Source of the DNA: Tardiphaga sp051811025 | GTDB lineage: Bacteria; Pseudomonadota; Alphaproteobacteria; Rhizobiales; Xanthobacteraceae | Length of the DNA stretch: 64,000 nucleotides | Reading direction: 5' to 3' | Assembly (NCBI RefSeq): GCF_051811025.1 | Contig: NZ_JBPWQE010000001.1 | Span: 1,860,001-1,924,000 of the forward strand | Shown here: positions 40,548-49,705 of the stretch, one piece after another | Position numbering within the stretch: position 1 is the first letter of the stretch | How the letters are laid out: every line of letters begins with the position of its first letter | Notes under the pieces: model-generated | The model's database searches: none | Told to the model about the DNA's origin: nothing | Seen by the model: only the letters and a program-made list of their open reading frames with translations | Translations under genes and position numbers: made by a program

Positions 40548-43016
40548 GTGACCGCGGCCAGACAGCTATCCGGAAGCCCGGACGTCAAGTTGTTCGACGA
40601 CATTCCCGCCTTGCAACGCAAATGGCGGGCGGCCGTTCGTCCCGGTCAGATTCTGCCCGGCTATGAAGAAGTGATGCTCGGCAGTCTTGGGCGGATGGCC
40701 GATCACATTGTCCTGCTGAAGGTCGAAGGTGAGACGCTCGAAGTGTCACGCAGCGGACGCTATGTGCAACAGTGGTTGGGCGACGATCGTTGGGACATTC
40801 CGCTCGAGGTGCTGGCGCCTGATTGCGTGCGTGCGCTAACGGAAGCCGCGAACTGCGCCTTGCAGGCCAACCGGCCGCATCTGATGGTGGCGCATTGCGT
40901 ACGTGACGGTCTCGTCCACACCTATGACATTCTGGCGCTGCCGACAGCGTCACGCTGGGGCGGGCGACTGGTCGGCGTCTATGTCAACGAACAGGGCACC
41001 CGTTACAATCTGGTCGATGCGATCTTCTCGTCGACGGACGAAGGCATCGTGTCGCTTGCGGCAATCCGGGATTCCGCAAGCCAGGCTTTTGACTTCCAGA
41101 TCGTGCATCACAATCAGGGCGCTTCGCGCCTGCTGAAAGTATCACCCACCGACCTTCAGTGGCGCAAGCTGAGCGCAGGCGGCCACGCATTGTCGCTGCC
41201 GAGCGTGACGAAATGGCTGCTGTCCATGATTGCCAATGGCCAGAGCGGTCAGCTCGAAATTGACAGCGATGATCGGAACCTTCGGCTCAGCGCGACGGCG
41301 TTCGGCGATCTCGTGTCGCTCACGGTCTCCGACGTCACCGACATCAAGCGCCGCGAGGCCTCGTTCCGGCTGCTGTTCGACAGCAACCCGATGCCGATGT
41401 GGGTGTTCGATGCCCAGACGATGGACTTTCTCAGCGTCAATGACGCGGCTGTCGCGCATTACGGATACGATCGCGCCGCTTTCCTCCGCATGCAGCTCAA
41501 GGAAATCTGGCCGCGCGACGAGTGGGAGATTCATACGCGCGCGTTGATGCAGCTCGGAGATATCTATCAGTCGGATCGCAACTGGCGCCACCTGAAGGCC
41601 GACGGAAGCGAGATCGAGGTGCTGACCTATGGCCGCCGCGTGATGTTCGAAGGCCGCGACGGGTTCCTCGTGGCTGTCGTCGACATTACCGAACGTCGCA
41701 AGGCCGAAGCGCGCGTGGCGCATATGGCGCATCACGATGCCCTGACCGACCTGCCGAACCGTACCTTCTATCAGGAGCGTTTGGCCCAGGCGCTGGATCA
41801 CGACGATCCGAGCAAGCATGTCGCGGTTCTCTGCATCGATCTCGACTTGTTCAAGAACGTGAATGACTCATTCGGTCATCCGATGGGGGATCGGCTGCTG
41901 AAGATGGTCGCCGCGCGGATGCGCGCCGAGGTCCGCGGCAACAATCTCGCGGCGCGGCTGGGCGGCGACGAATTTGCCGTGGTGCTGGCGGCCGATATCA
42001 CACCCAACGAAGCCAACGATTTTGCCGCGCGGCTGATCGAGATCATCAGCGCACCCTATGACATGAACGGCGTCGAAGTTGTGATCGGCGCCAGCATCGG
42101 TATCGCCATGTCACCGGGCGATGGCGATACCAGCGAAGAGCTGATGCGTAATGCCGATATGGCACTGTATCGGGCCAAGTCCGAAGGCGGCGGTGTGCAT
42201 CGCTTCTTCGAGCGCGAGATGGATCGCCAGGCGCAGAAGCGCCGCGACATGGAGCTCGATCTGCGCAGCGCTTTCGCCGATGGCGACTTTGAATTGCATT
42301 ACCAGCCATTGGTGGATTTGGCCGCGGACCGCATCACCGGCTTCGAAGCGCTGCTGCGCTGGAAGCACCCTGAAAAGGGCATGATCTCGCCGGCCGATTT
42401 CATCCCCGTCGCCGAGGATATCGGCCTCATCGTCACGCTCGGCGAGTGGGTGCTGCGCAGGGCCTGCGCAGAAGCAGCCAAATGGCCTGATGATATCAAG
42501 GTGGCGGTCAATCTCTCGCCGGTGCAGTTCCGCAGCCGCAATCTGGTGCAGGTCGTGGTCGCCGCGCTGGCCTATTCCGGATTGTCGCCGCATCGCCTGG
42601 AGCTGGAAATCACCGAGTCGGTCTTTCTTGCGGAAACCGAGGCCAATCTCGCGATCCTGCATCAGTTGCGTGCGCTGGGCGTCCGCATCTCGATGGACGA
42701 TTTCGGCACCGGCTATTCCAGCCTGAGCTATCTCCGGAGTTTTCCGTTCGACAAGATCAAGATCGACCGGTCTTTCGTGAAAGATCTGATCGAGCGCCCC
42801 GATTGTGTCGCCATCGTACGCGCGATCTCAGGACTCGGCCGCAGCATGAATATTACCACGACAGCCGAGGGCGTCGAGACGATTGATCAGCTCGACTGGC
42901 TGCGTGCGGAGGGCTGCAATGAGGTGCAGGGCTTTCTGTTCAGCCCTGCGAAGCCAGCATCGGAAATCGAGAACCTGCTGCGCCGGTTTGGCAGCCAGGC
43001 GTCCCAGGCTGCGTAA
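40548..43016 (+). CDS. PAS-GGDEF-EAL bifunctional c-di-GMP protein
   Basis: Cytoplasmic protein of 822 aa. Domains: N-terminal PAS-like region (about 20-150), further PAS-like region (150-265), PAS (about 270-385), GGDEF (about 392-555) and EAL (about 570-810). The diguanylate cyclase motif is intact (GGDEF 472-476), and the inhibitory RxxD is absent. The phosphodiesterase motif is intact (E600-A-L, DDFGTG 717-722). Net activity cannot be told from sequence. The GTG at 40548 is selected because AAGGGGATGTC precedes it; the ORF runs open to 40269 in untranslated-looking sequence. There is no TM segment, so it probably senses a cytoplasmic ligand or redox signal. Confidence 0.88.
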   Translation: MTAARQLSGSPDVKLFDDIPALQRKWRAAVRPGQILPGYEEVMLGSLGRMADHIVLLKVEGETLEVSRSGRYVQQWLGDDRWDIPLEVLAPDCVRALTEAANCALQANRPHLMVAHCVRDGLVHTYDILALPTASRWGGRLVGVYVNEQGTRYNLVDAIFSSTDEGIVSLAAIRDSASQAFDFQIVHHNQGASRLLKVSPTDLQWRKLSAGGHALSLPSVTKWLLSMIANGQSGQLEIDSDDRNLRLSATAFGDLVSLTVSDVTDIKRREASFRLLFDSNPMPMWVFDAQTMDFLSVNDAAVAHYGYDRAAFLRMQLKEIWPRDEWEIHTRALMQLGDIYQSDRNWRHLKADGSEIEVLTYGRRVMFEGRDGFLVAVVDITERRKAEARVAHMAHHDALTDLPNRTFYQERLAQALDHDDPSKHVAVLCIDLDLFKNVNDSFGHPMGDRLLKMVAARMRAEVRGNNLAARLGGDEFAVVLAADITPNEANDFAARLIEIISAPYDMNGVEVVIGASIGIAMSPGDGDTSEELMRNADMALYRAKSEGGGVHRFFEREMDRQAQKRRDMELDLRSAFADGDFELHYQPLVDLAADRITGFEALLRWKHPEKGMISPADFIPVAEDIGLIVTLGEWVLRRACAEAAKWPDDIKVAVNLSPVQFRSRNLVQVVVAALAYSGLSPHRLELEITESVFLAETEANLAILHQLRALGVRISMDDFGTGYSSLSYLRSFPFDKIKIDRSFVKDLIERPDCVAIVRAISGLGRSMNITTTAEGVETIDQLDWLRAEGCNEVQGFLFSPAKPASEIENLLRRFGSQASQAA

Positions 43017-43023
43017 ATCCGGT

Positions 43024-43590
43024 TCAGAACCGGGTCACAACGTCCTTGAGTTCTGGCCGCGGCCGGTCCTCGATGACCTTGTCGGGTTTGCCGCCGATAT
43101 GGATGAAGCCGGCCAGTTTTTCATTGGCGGCGAGGCCGAGGCCTTCGAGCACGTCGCGGTCATAGACCATCCAGCCGGTCAGCCAGTTGGCGCCATAACC
43201 CATGGCTGTGGCGGCCGACACGATGTTCATGCAGCTCGCACCTGCGGACAGTTCCTGCTCCCATGGCGGAATCTTCGGATGCGGCTTGATGATGCTCACT
43301 ACGCCGATCACCAGCGGCGCTTCCGTCAGTTTGTATTTCTGCGCCTCGATATCCTCGACCGGCGCATCGGGGTTCTTGCGCGCGAACACGGTGGCGATGA
43401 CGTTGCCGGCGCGTTTGCGGGCATCACCTTCGAAAATGATGAAGCGCCACGGCGCCAGTTTGCCGTGGTCCGGCACGCGTGCCCCGATGGTCAGGATGGT
43501 TTCGAGTTCAGCGGAGGAGGGGCCGGAGCCGGTCATTTCGCGCGGCTTGACGGAACGGCGGGTCTTCAGGAAGTCGATGATGTCGGGCAC
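43024..43590 (-). CDS. Nitroreductase family protein (YdjA-like)
   Basis: FMN-dependent oxidoreductase of 188 aa. FMN-binding residues are in RRSVKPREM at the N-terminus and in VVSAATAMGYGANWLTGW (about 118-135). The short form and APLVIGVVSI region resemble YdjA/TdsD-type nitroreductases. Physiological substrate unknown. It ends 8 bp from the convergent GGDEF-EAL gene. Confidence 0.88.
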   Translation of the reverse strand: MPDIIDFLKTRRSVKPREMTGSGPSSAELETILTIGARVPDHGKLAPWRFIIFEGDARKRAGNVIATVFARKNPDAPVEDIEAQKYKLTEAPLVIGVVSIIKPHPKIPPWEQELSAGASCMNIVSAATAMGYGANWLTGWMVYDRDVLEGLGLAANEKLAGFIHIGGKPDKVIEDRPRPELKDVVTRF

Positions 43591-43655
43591 GGGCAGTCTC
43601 GCAGATGAGGATGAGCAGATCTTGCAGGAATTGTATGACCGCTTACCACGCGAAG

Positions 43656-43677
43656 AGGCCCGCCACGAGGCGGGCCT
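43656..43677 (-). terminator. Terminator hairpin of the thrS operon
   Basis: AGGCCCGCC / GGCGGGCCT (43656-43664 with 43669-43677) forms a perfect 9-bp stem with a 4-nt loop downstream of the 70-aa gene. T-runs are weak on both strands, so it may terminate in both directions inefficiently. Confidence 0.6.
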
Positions 43678-43713
43678 TGCTGATTTAGACGGATTGTGAC
43701 CGCGCGCATCCGC

Positions 43714-43926
43714 TTAGCTGACCGTTTTGTGCTCCGGCATCTTGGAGGCACGGTCCAGCAGATCACGACCCAGATCCTCCAGCACGGCCCGTGAGGCCAG
43801 ATAGAGGCTGTGGCCACGCTCCGTCTCGAATGCCAGCGCAACCACGTCCGGTCGGTTGGGATCGGCGATCAGCTGATAGGACCGAAGCGGATAGGCTTCG
43901 ATCTCGATCTCTTCATCGTCGCTCAT
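43714..43926 (-). CDS. Small conserved acidic protein downstream of thrS
   Basis: Protein of 70 aa beginning MSDDEEIEIEAYPLRSYQLI, with a predicted small alpha/beta fold (VVALAFETERGHSLYLASRA, then a helix VLEDLGRDLLDRA). It starts 4 bp after the thrS stop and is cotranscribed with it. Such a gene follows thrS in related bacteria from memory, without assigned function. Confidence 0.75.
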   Translation of the reverse strand: MSDDEEIEIEAYPLRSYQLIADPNRPDVVALAFETERGHSLYLASRAVLEDLGRDLLDRASKMPEHKTVS

Positions 43927-43930
43927 CGGC

Positions 43931-45964
43931 TCAGCCCTCTGCCTGTGTGCGCTTCACGTCGGGCGGTGTCGCCTCATCGACCAGTGCGGCAAGGGCTTCC
44001 TCGAGCGAACTCACCTTCTGGCCATCGCTGCCGAGACGGCGCACCGAGACCTGGCCGGTTTCGGCTTCCTTCTTGCCGACGACGAGCAGGGCAGGGATCT
44101 TGGCCAGCGAGTGTTCGCGGACCTTGTAGTTGATCTTTTCGTTGCGCAGATCGATCTCGACGCGGAGGCCGGCCTTGCGCGCGGCCGCGGCGACGACCTT
44201 GGCGTATTCATCGCCTTCCGAGGTGATCGTGGTGACCACCACCTGCACCGGCGACAGCCAGAGCGGGAAGTTGCCGGCGAAGTGCTCGATCAGGATACCG
44301 ATGAAGCGCTCCATCGAACCGCAGATCGCGCGATGCACCATGACCGGCGCCTTCTTCGATCCGTCGGCGTCGATATAGAATGCACCGAAGCGTTCCGGCA
44401 GATTGAAATCGACCTGCGTGGTGCCGCACTGCCAGTCGCGGCCGATGGCATCGCGCAGCACATATTCGAACTTCGGTCCGTAGAATGCGCCTTCGCCCGG
44501 CGAGATCTCGGTCTTGATGCGACCGCCGGACTGGCTCTCGATCACGGACAGCACGGTGGCCATCACGCGCTCGGCGTGATCCCACATTTCGTCGGTGCCG
44601 ACACGCTTCTCCGGCCGCGTCGATAGCTTGACCACGATGTCGCCGAAATCGAAGTCGGAATAGGTCGACAGGATCAGGTCGTTGATCTTGAGACACTCGT
44701 CGGCAAGCTGCTGCTCCGTGCAGAACACATGCGCGTCGTCCTGGGTGAAGCCGCGCACGCGCATCAAACCGTGCATGGCGCCCGACGGCTCATAGCGATG
44801 CACGACGCCAAATTCGGCGAGGCGCAGCGGCAGGTCGCGATAGCTCTTCAACCCATGCTTGAAGATCTGCACATGGCCGGGGCAGTTCATTGGCTTCAGC
44901 GCGAACCAGCGCTTGTCCTCGGCTTCGTCGCCGGCCGACTGCGCCGCGAACATGTTCTCGCGATACCATTCCCAGTGGCCCGAGGTCTCCCACAACACTT
45001 TGTCGAGGATCTGCGGCGCATTGACTTCGCTGTAGTCGCCATTGAGGCGACGGCGCATATAGGCGATCAGCGCTTGGAAGATGGTCCAGCCCTTGGGATG
45101 CCAGAACACGACGCCCGGGCCTTCTTCCTGGAAGTGGAAGAGATCGAGCTCGCGGCCGAGCTTGCGATGGTCGCGTTTTTCCGCTTCCTCGATCTGCTTG
45201 AGGTAAGCGTCGAGGTCTTCCTGCTTGGCGAAGGCCGTGCCGTAGATGCGCGTGAGCATCGGATTGTTGCTGTCGCCACGCCAATACGCGCCGGCCACCT
45301 TCATCAGCTTGAAGGCGTTGCCGACCTTGCCGACCGACGTCATATGCGGGCCGCGGCAGAGGTCGAACCAGTCGCCCTGGTAGTAGATCTTGATCGGCTC
45401 GTTGCCGGGAATGGCGTCGACCAGCTCGACCTTGAAGGCTTCGCCCTTGTCGCGGAACACCTGCTTGGTCTTCTCGCGATCCCAGACGTCCTTGGTGAAC
45501 GGTTTGTCGCGCGCGATGATCTCGCGCATCTTCTTCTCGATCGCGCCGAAATCTTCGGGTGTGAACGGCTCGTTGCGGAAGAAATCGTAATAGAAGCCGT
45601 TCTCGATCACCGGACCGATGGTCACCTGGGTGCCCGGCCACAGCGCCTGCACCGCTTCGGCGAGCACATGTGCGGCGTCGTGCCGGATCAGCTCCAGCGC
45701 ACGGGGATCGTCGCGATTGATGAAATCGATCTTGGCGTCGGCGTCGATCGGATCGGAAAGATCCGAGACGGTACCGTCCAGCGCCATCGCGACGGTGCGC
45801 TTGGCCAGCGACGGCGAGATGCCCTTGGCGATCTCGAAACCGGTCGTGCCCTTCGCGAATTCGCGCTTGGCGCCGTCCGGGAAAGTAACGGTGATGTGGT
45901 TGGTTTCGGCGGGGGTAAGGTTGGCGAGGCCGAACTTGAATCCCGAGCCTTCATTCTCAGTCAT
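43931..45964 (-). CDS. thrS: Threonyl-tRNA synthetase
   Basis: Class II aminoacyl-tRNA synthetase of 677 aa, charging tRNA-Thr. The N-terminal TGS domain (about 25-85) is followed by the editing domain with HDAAHVLAEAV. The catalytic domain contains MNCPGHVQIF (zinc Cys), DDAHVFC (zinc His) and HRAICGSMERF (motif 3), and it ends with the anticodon-binding domain (about 570-660). The ATG at 45964 is preceded by AGGAGAGAAGAC; the ORF extends upstream without signal. The 70-aa gene follows in the operon. Confidence 0.97.
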   Translation of the reverse strand: MTENEGSGFKFGLANLTPAETNHITVTFPDGAKREFAKGTTGFEIAKGISPSLAKRTVAMALDGTVSDLSDPIDADAKIDFINRDDPRALELIRHDAAHVLAEAVQALWPGTQVTIGPVIENGFYYDFFRNEPFTPEDFGAIEKKMREIIARDKPFTKDVWDREKTKQVFRDKGEAFKVELVDAIPGNEPIKIYYQGDWFDLCRGPHMTSVGKVGNAFKLMKVAGAYWRGDSNNPMLTRIYGTAFAKQEDLDAYLKQIEEAEKRDHRKLGRELDLFHFQEEGPGVVFWHPKGWTIFQALIAYMRRRLNGDYSEVNAPQILDKVLWETSGHWEWYRENMFAAQSAGDEAEDKRWFALKPMNCPGHVQIFKHGLKSYRDLPLRLAEFGVVHRYEPSGAMHGLMRVRGFTQDDAHVFCTEQQLADECLKINDLILSTYSDFDFGDIVVKLSTRPEKRVGTDEMWDHAERVMATVLSVIESQSGGRIKTEISPGEGAFYGPKFEYVLRDAIGRDWQCGTTQVDFNLPERFGAFYIDADGSKKAPVMVHRAICGSMERFIGILIEHFAGNFPLWLSPVQVVVTTITSEGDEYAKVVAAAARKAGLRVEIDLRNEKINYKVREHSLAKIPALLVVGKKEAETGQVSVRRLGSDGQKVSSLEEALAALVDEATPPDVKRTQAEG

Positions 45965-46125
45965 GTCTTCTCTCCTGTGGCTCACTCCTGCACACGGGCG
46001 CAGGTAAGCGGACGAGCGGTATAGCAGCCGATTCGGGCGTTGCAACACCAGTCTGGCTGACCTTATTTGCACGCTTGGCGGGCAGGTTTGACTTGCATGC
46101 AGTTGCATCCATAAGATGCGACATC

Positions 46126-47286
46126 TTGACAGTCGCTCGCCCCTACGCCCCCACCGCACTCATGATCGGCAATTTCGTCACCGGCATTGGCCTGATAGGG
46201 CCGACGGCGATGCTTGGCGAGTTGTCGGCGGGACTGGGCGTCACCATCCGCGAGGCGGGGCTTTTGATCACCTTCGGCGCAGTGATGCTGTGCATCTGCT
46301 CGCCCCTGATGTCGTGGCTGACCAGCCGGATCGAGCGGCGGCATCTGTTGCTGTGTATCATCGCGGTGGTCGCGGCGGGCAATCTCGCATCGGCCTTCGC
46401 GCCGAATTTTGCCGTGCTGGTGGCGATCCGCCTGGTGATGTGCGTCGCTGCCGCGCCCTACACACCGCAGGCCGCGGGCGCGGTCGGGATGCTGGTGCCT
46501 CCGGACAAGCGTGGCAGCAGCGTTGCCTATGTGTTTCTCGGCTGGACGCTGGCAGCTGCGGTCGGTCTGCCGCTGGTGACCTTCATTGCCAGCCGCTATG
46601 GCTGGCGCGAAGTTTACGCATCCGTCGGTGTGATGAGCTGCTTGAGCTTCATGCTGCTGGCGTGGCGATTGCCGCGCGGGCTGTTTGGCGCGCCTGTCGA
46701 TCTCGGCACCTGGTCTTCGCTGGTCCGCAATCGTCTGGTCGTGCTGCTGCTGATCATCACGACGCTACAGCTTTCCGGGCAGTTTGCGATTTTCACATTC
46801 ATGGCGCCGCTCCTCGAGCGGCTCGCCGGGGCAGGGCACGATGCGGCAGCGTCCGTCTTCGCGATCTATGGCGTCTGCGGCTTTCTCGGCATCATGACCG
46901 CGACGCGGATCGTCGATGGCTGGGGCGCGCTCAATACGTCCATCCTGTCCACGTCGCTGGCGCTTGCGGGAATAACCGTATGGAGTTTCGGTGCGGGCCT
47001 GCTGCCGGTGATGGCGCTCGGCGTCGCGATCTGGGGACTCGGCTTCGGTGCCATCACCTCAATGCAGCAGGTGCGGCTGATCGGAGCTGCGCCATCGGCT
47101 GGAGCAGCATCGGTGTCGCTCAACACGTCGATGCTCTATGTCGGTCAGGCGATCGGATCCGGCATCGGTGGCGCGCTGTTCGCTGGCGGATACTTCCAGA
47201 CTTCGGGGTTTGTCGCGATGGGTTTCCTGACGACGGCACTGGTGGCCATCGTGTTCAGCCGTAAAATGTCGGGACGTGTCGCTTAG
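46126..47286 (+). CDS. MFS transporter (DHA1/YdhP-type)
   Basis: Twelve-TM major facilitator of about 386 aa, probable drug/metabolite exporter. Typical features: NFVTGIGLIGPTAMLGEL in TM1, the loop ITFGAVMLCICSPLMSWLTSR between TM2 and TM3, and PPDKRGSSVAYVFLGW after TM5. The start is uncertain. TTG at 46126 gives a short N-terminus before TM1; TTG at 46075 and ATG at 46162 are alternatives, the last cutting into TM1. No good Shine-Dalgarno is seen for any. It is divergent from thrS and convergent with the GrlR-like gene (4-nt overlap). Confidence 0.85.
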   Translation: MTVARPYAPTALMIGNFVTGIGLIGPTAMLGELSAGLGVTIREAGLLITFGAVMLCICSPLMSWLTSRIERRHLLLCIIAVVAAGNLASAFAPNFAVLVAIRLVMCVAAAPYTPQAAGAVGMLVPPDKRGSSVAYVFLGWTLAAAVGLPLVTFIASRYGWREVYASVGVMSCLSFMLLAWRLPRGLFGAPVDLGTWSSLVRNRLVVLLLIITTLQLSGQFAIFTFMAPLLERLAGAGHDAAASVFAIYGVCGFLGIMTATRIVDGWGALNTSILSTSLALAGITVWSFGAGLLPVMALGVAIWGLGFGAITSMQQVRLIGAAPSAGAASVSLNTSMLYVGQAIGSGIGGALFAGGYFQTSGFVAMGFLTTALVAIVFSRKMSGRVA

Positions 47287-47609
47287 TCGCAGATGCGGGT
47301 CAGTTGCGCCTTGAACGGCACGCCGGGCAATTGCAGCGCACTGCCTTCGAAATCGAGCAGGTCGCCATTGACGCGGCCGGTCAATGCCAGTGTGACACCT
47401 TCAAAGCCGAAGACCGACTTGAAGCTCTGGTCCGGGTTGTAGCGTTTCGACGACACCCTGACGGAGATGGTCTCGCCTCTGTTTTGATAGTTGCCCATAA
47501 AGGCGAAAGCGGAGTTTCCACCGCGCAGCTTTCCGCCGATTGCATAGACGACGCCGGTCCCGGTGCCATGAATAGTATGAAAATGTACTTCGTATAGGCC
47601 GTCTTCCAC
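47283..47609 (-). CDS. GrlR-family small protein
   Basis: Protein of 108 aa starting with GTG. The N-terminal pattern DGLYEVHFHT...GTGVVYAIGGKLRGGNSAF followed by YQNRGETISVRVSSKR matches the small beta-barrel GrlR family. The prototype GrlR binds and blocks the type III secretion activator GrlA in enteropathogens. Homologues in Alphaproteobacteria are not linked to type III secretion, and none is in this window. A metabolic or regulatory role cannot be assigned. Confidence 0.6.
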   Translation of the reverse strand: MEDGLYEVHFHTIHGTGTGVVYAIGGKLRGGNSAFAFMGNYQNRGETISVRVSSKRYNPDQSFKSVFGFEGVTLALTGRVNGDLLDFEGSALQLPGVPFKAQLTRICD

Positions 47610-47748
47610 CTGAGTGCCCCGGGCAATGATGTTAAGTGAAGATGAATTTGGCGAGATGAAGTGGCGGCACCCTATGGTATCAAATGTTATTCAACAATCC
47701 CGCCAGCAGACATTTTGTAAAAATAGCTTTGATAATTCGAGGTTCGGT

Positions 47749-48183
47749 GTGCCGCGACATATCCGCCAACTGTTCTCCGCATGCATTGCTACATTAACAG
47801 TCAGTGTGCTGATGAGCGGCTGTGCATGGCTGCCGCCGCAAGCCTGTCTGCCGCCGTCGCGCATCATGGTGTCTGCGGAGATGATCTTCGGCCGCAACAT
47901 TGGCGATCGGCTTGCTATCAGCGAATCTGCATTTGATAATTTCGTTGCAAGGGAAATCACGCCCCGCTTTCCCGATGGTCTCACCGTCATCGATGGAGAC
48001 GGGCAGTGGCGCGACGGCGTGCGTAATGTTGATGTCCGCGAAAGGGCAAAGGTCGTTCTGATCACTTTCGCCGACGACGCTCAGAAGCGTGCCGATCTCG
48101 TTGCCATCGCGGAAAGCTATAAGCGGCAGTTCAGTCAGCAGTCCGTGCTCACGAAGGTCGGCAATGCCTGCGTAAGCTTCTAG
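47749..48183 (+). CDS. DUF3574 lipoprotein
   Basis: Protein of 144 aa with a lipoprotein signal peptide: basic start MPRHIRQLF, hydrophobic core and lipobox LMSGC (about residue 25), then the DUF3574 domain (SAEMIFGRNIGDR, FDNFVAREITPRFPDGLTV, DGDGQWRD, AKVVLITF). The GTG at 47749 is selected: GAGG lies 5 nt upstream and it gives the correct signal peptide, while the ORF start at 47614 adds a long unrelated N-terminus. Function unknown; likely membrane-anchored. Its stop overlaps the yidD stop. Confidence 0.78.
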   Translation: MPRHIRQLFSACIATLTVSVLMSGCAWLPPQACLPPSRIMVSAEMIFGRNIGDRLAISESAFDNFVAREITPRFPDGLTVIDGDGQWRDGVRNVDVRERAKVVLITFADDAQKRADLVAIAESYKRQFSQQSVLTKVGNACVSF

Positions 48184-48518
48184 TTTGCGCTGTCATTGAC
48201 GCCGCGCCAGCGCGCGTAGCGCCACGGTGTGTACCAATGGGCATCGGGCGACAGCTTGGCCGGCACGTTATCGATTCCCGAAGTGCCCCATGGCTGGCAG
48301 CGGAGCAGCCGGGCCAGTGTCATCCAGCCGCCGGCCCACAATCCGTAACGCTCGATCGCTTCGTCGCCATAGACGGAGCAAGTTGGCAGGTGACGGCAAT
48401 TGTATCCGACGAGCGGGGACAGCGTGTGGCGGTATATCCAGATCATGCCGCGACCGGCATTGCGCGGCAGCCGTTGAATAGTACCGGCGCAGTTCGGGCA
48501 CATGGATGAATGTTTCAT
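48180..48518 (-). CDS. yidD: Membrane protein insertion efficiency factor YidD
   Basis: Small protein of 112 aa. The YidD core is clear: IWIYRHTLSPLVGYNCRHLPTC, EAIERYGLWAGGW, RLLRCQPWG, with the conserved CR..PTCS motif. It helps the YidC insertase at the inner membrane. Usually it neighbours rnpA and yidC; here it stands alone, as is common in Rhizobiales. A short N-terminal extension (MKHSSMCPNCAGT) has an extra CxxC. The 3' end overlaps the DUF3574 gene at a CTAG (48180-48183). Confidence 0.9.
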   Translation of the reverse strand: MKHSSMCPNCAGTIQRLPRNAGRGMIWIYRHTLSPLVGYNCRHLPTCSVYGDEAIERYGLWAGGWMTLARLLRCQPWGTSGIDNVPAKLSPDAHWYTPWRYARWRGVNDSAN

Positions 48519-48746
48519 GGTCGGATTGCTATCAGATCAGCCGGGTTTTGCCCGGTTCCTTTGCATGGAACCCATCTACTTATGCATTGGAGACACACCT
48601 GCCAATTTATCGCATGCAGTGCAGCAAAAGTAACTGGACGCTGCGGCGAAGCCCGTTAGGTTTTCACGTAACGCCCGTGTGACAGAATCATGAGCGTTGT
48701 TTGGGGCCGTTGCCATTGCTCATGAGAGTGCGGGGAAGGATCCGAC

Positions 48747-49694
48747 TTGGGACGTATGAGGTCGCTTCGATCAGGTAGTTCGGCGCTGTTTCGCGCCGCG
48801 GCCTTTTGCATCGTTCTTCCCGGACTCGCGGCCAGCCTGCTGGCTTCGGTCGCGTCCTCTGCCCAAGCTGCGGCGGTTCTCGAAGAACGCAAACTCCCGA
48901 TGCGCTTCACCTGGGTTGCCTGCGAGCCGAATTGCCGTGGCTGGATCGGTGCGGTGGGGATTGTCACCGGCGACACCGTCAGGGATTTCGACGAGTTTTC
49001 CAAGGGCCGCGATCTGACTGACGCGACAGTGGTGCTGGATTCCAGCGGCGGCTCGGTCAATGACGCCATCACCATGGGCCGGCGCTGGCGCAAGCTTGGT
49101 CTGCGCACCACAGTCGGTATCACGGTCGACCTGCAATCATCCTCGGGCGTCATGAAGCCGGCGGTCGTGCCGCAGGCCTATTGCGAATCCATGTGCGTGT
49201 TCCTGCTACTGGCGGGCAAGACCCGCTATGTGGCCGAGGAATCTCTTGTACGCGTCCATCAGATCTGGATGGGCGACCGCGCCGACGATCCGAAGGCTGC
49301 GAGCTATACGGCAAACGATCTGATGATCGTCGAGCGGGATATCGGCCGTCTCGCCAAATACACCTTCGACATGGGAGGCACCGGTGATCTCTTGTCATTG
49401 TCGCTCAGCGTGCCGCCGTGGGACGATCTGCATCGGCTTACGGAAGCCGAGTTGAAGCTGACCAATCTCGTCACCAGCCATAGTGTCGGTGACGTGTTGC
49501 CCGAGCCTCGCGAGCAGGAGGCGCCGGTCGCGTCACTGGTGCCGAAGTCGGTACAGGATCGTTTCGTGAGCGGGCCGGAGAATGAAAAGACCCCGGTCGC
49601 TTCGGCGCCGGTCGTGTCTTCGACGAAGTCGACCAAGACGGCCGAGGCCTCGGTGCCGACTGGCGGCGTCGCATCGGCACCGTCAGGGAAATAG
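48747..49694 (+). CDS. Periplasmic ClpP-like/SDH-fold protein (COG3904-type)
   Basis: Exported protein of 315 aa: signal peptide about 1-43 (AQA cleavage), then a ClpP/crotonase-like domain (VVLDSSGGSVNDAITMGRRW, YCESMCVFLLLAGKTRYV, VRVHQIWMGD) and a Pro/Ser/Thr-rich tail (about 250-315). In this fold the SGGS and the C/S-rich elbow form the active-site region; here the equivalent of the nucleophile may be the Ser in CESMC, and the His in VHQIW may pair with it. The start is TTG at 48747, backed by AAGGA 7 nt upstream; ATG at 48756 is possible. Confidence 0.72.
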   Translation: MGRMRSLRSGSSALFRAAAFCIVLPGLAASLLASVASSAQAAAVLEERKLPMRFTWVACEPNCRGWIGAVGIVTGDTVRDFDEFSKGRDLTDATVVLDSSGGSVNDAITMGRRWRKLGLRTTVGITVDLQSSSGVMKPAVVPQAYCESMCVFLLLAGKTRYVAEESLVRVHQIWMGDRADDPKAASYTANDLMIVERDIGRLAKYTFDMGGTGDLLSLSLSVPPWDDLHRLTEAELKLTNLVTSHSVGDVLPEPREQEAPVASLVPKSVQDRFVSGPENEKTPVASAPVVSSTKSTKTAEASVPTGGVASAPSGK

Positions 49695-49705
49695 CCGCGC
49701 TGGCG

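Noticed and set aside
44729..46024. 431-codon plus-strand ORF opposite thrS
   Set aside because: Shadow of thrS; composition and lack of motifs match an antisense frame.
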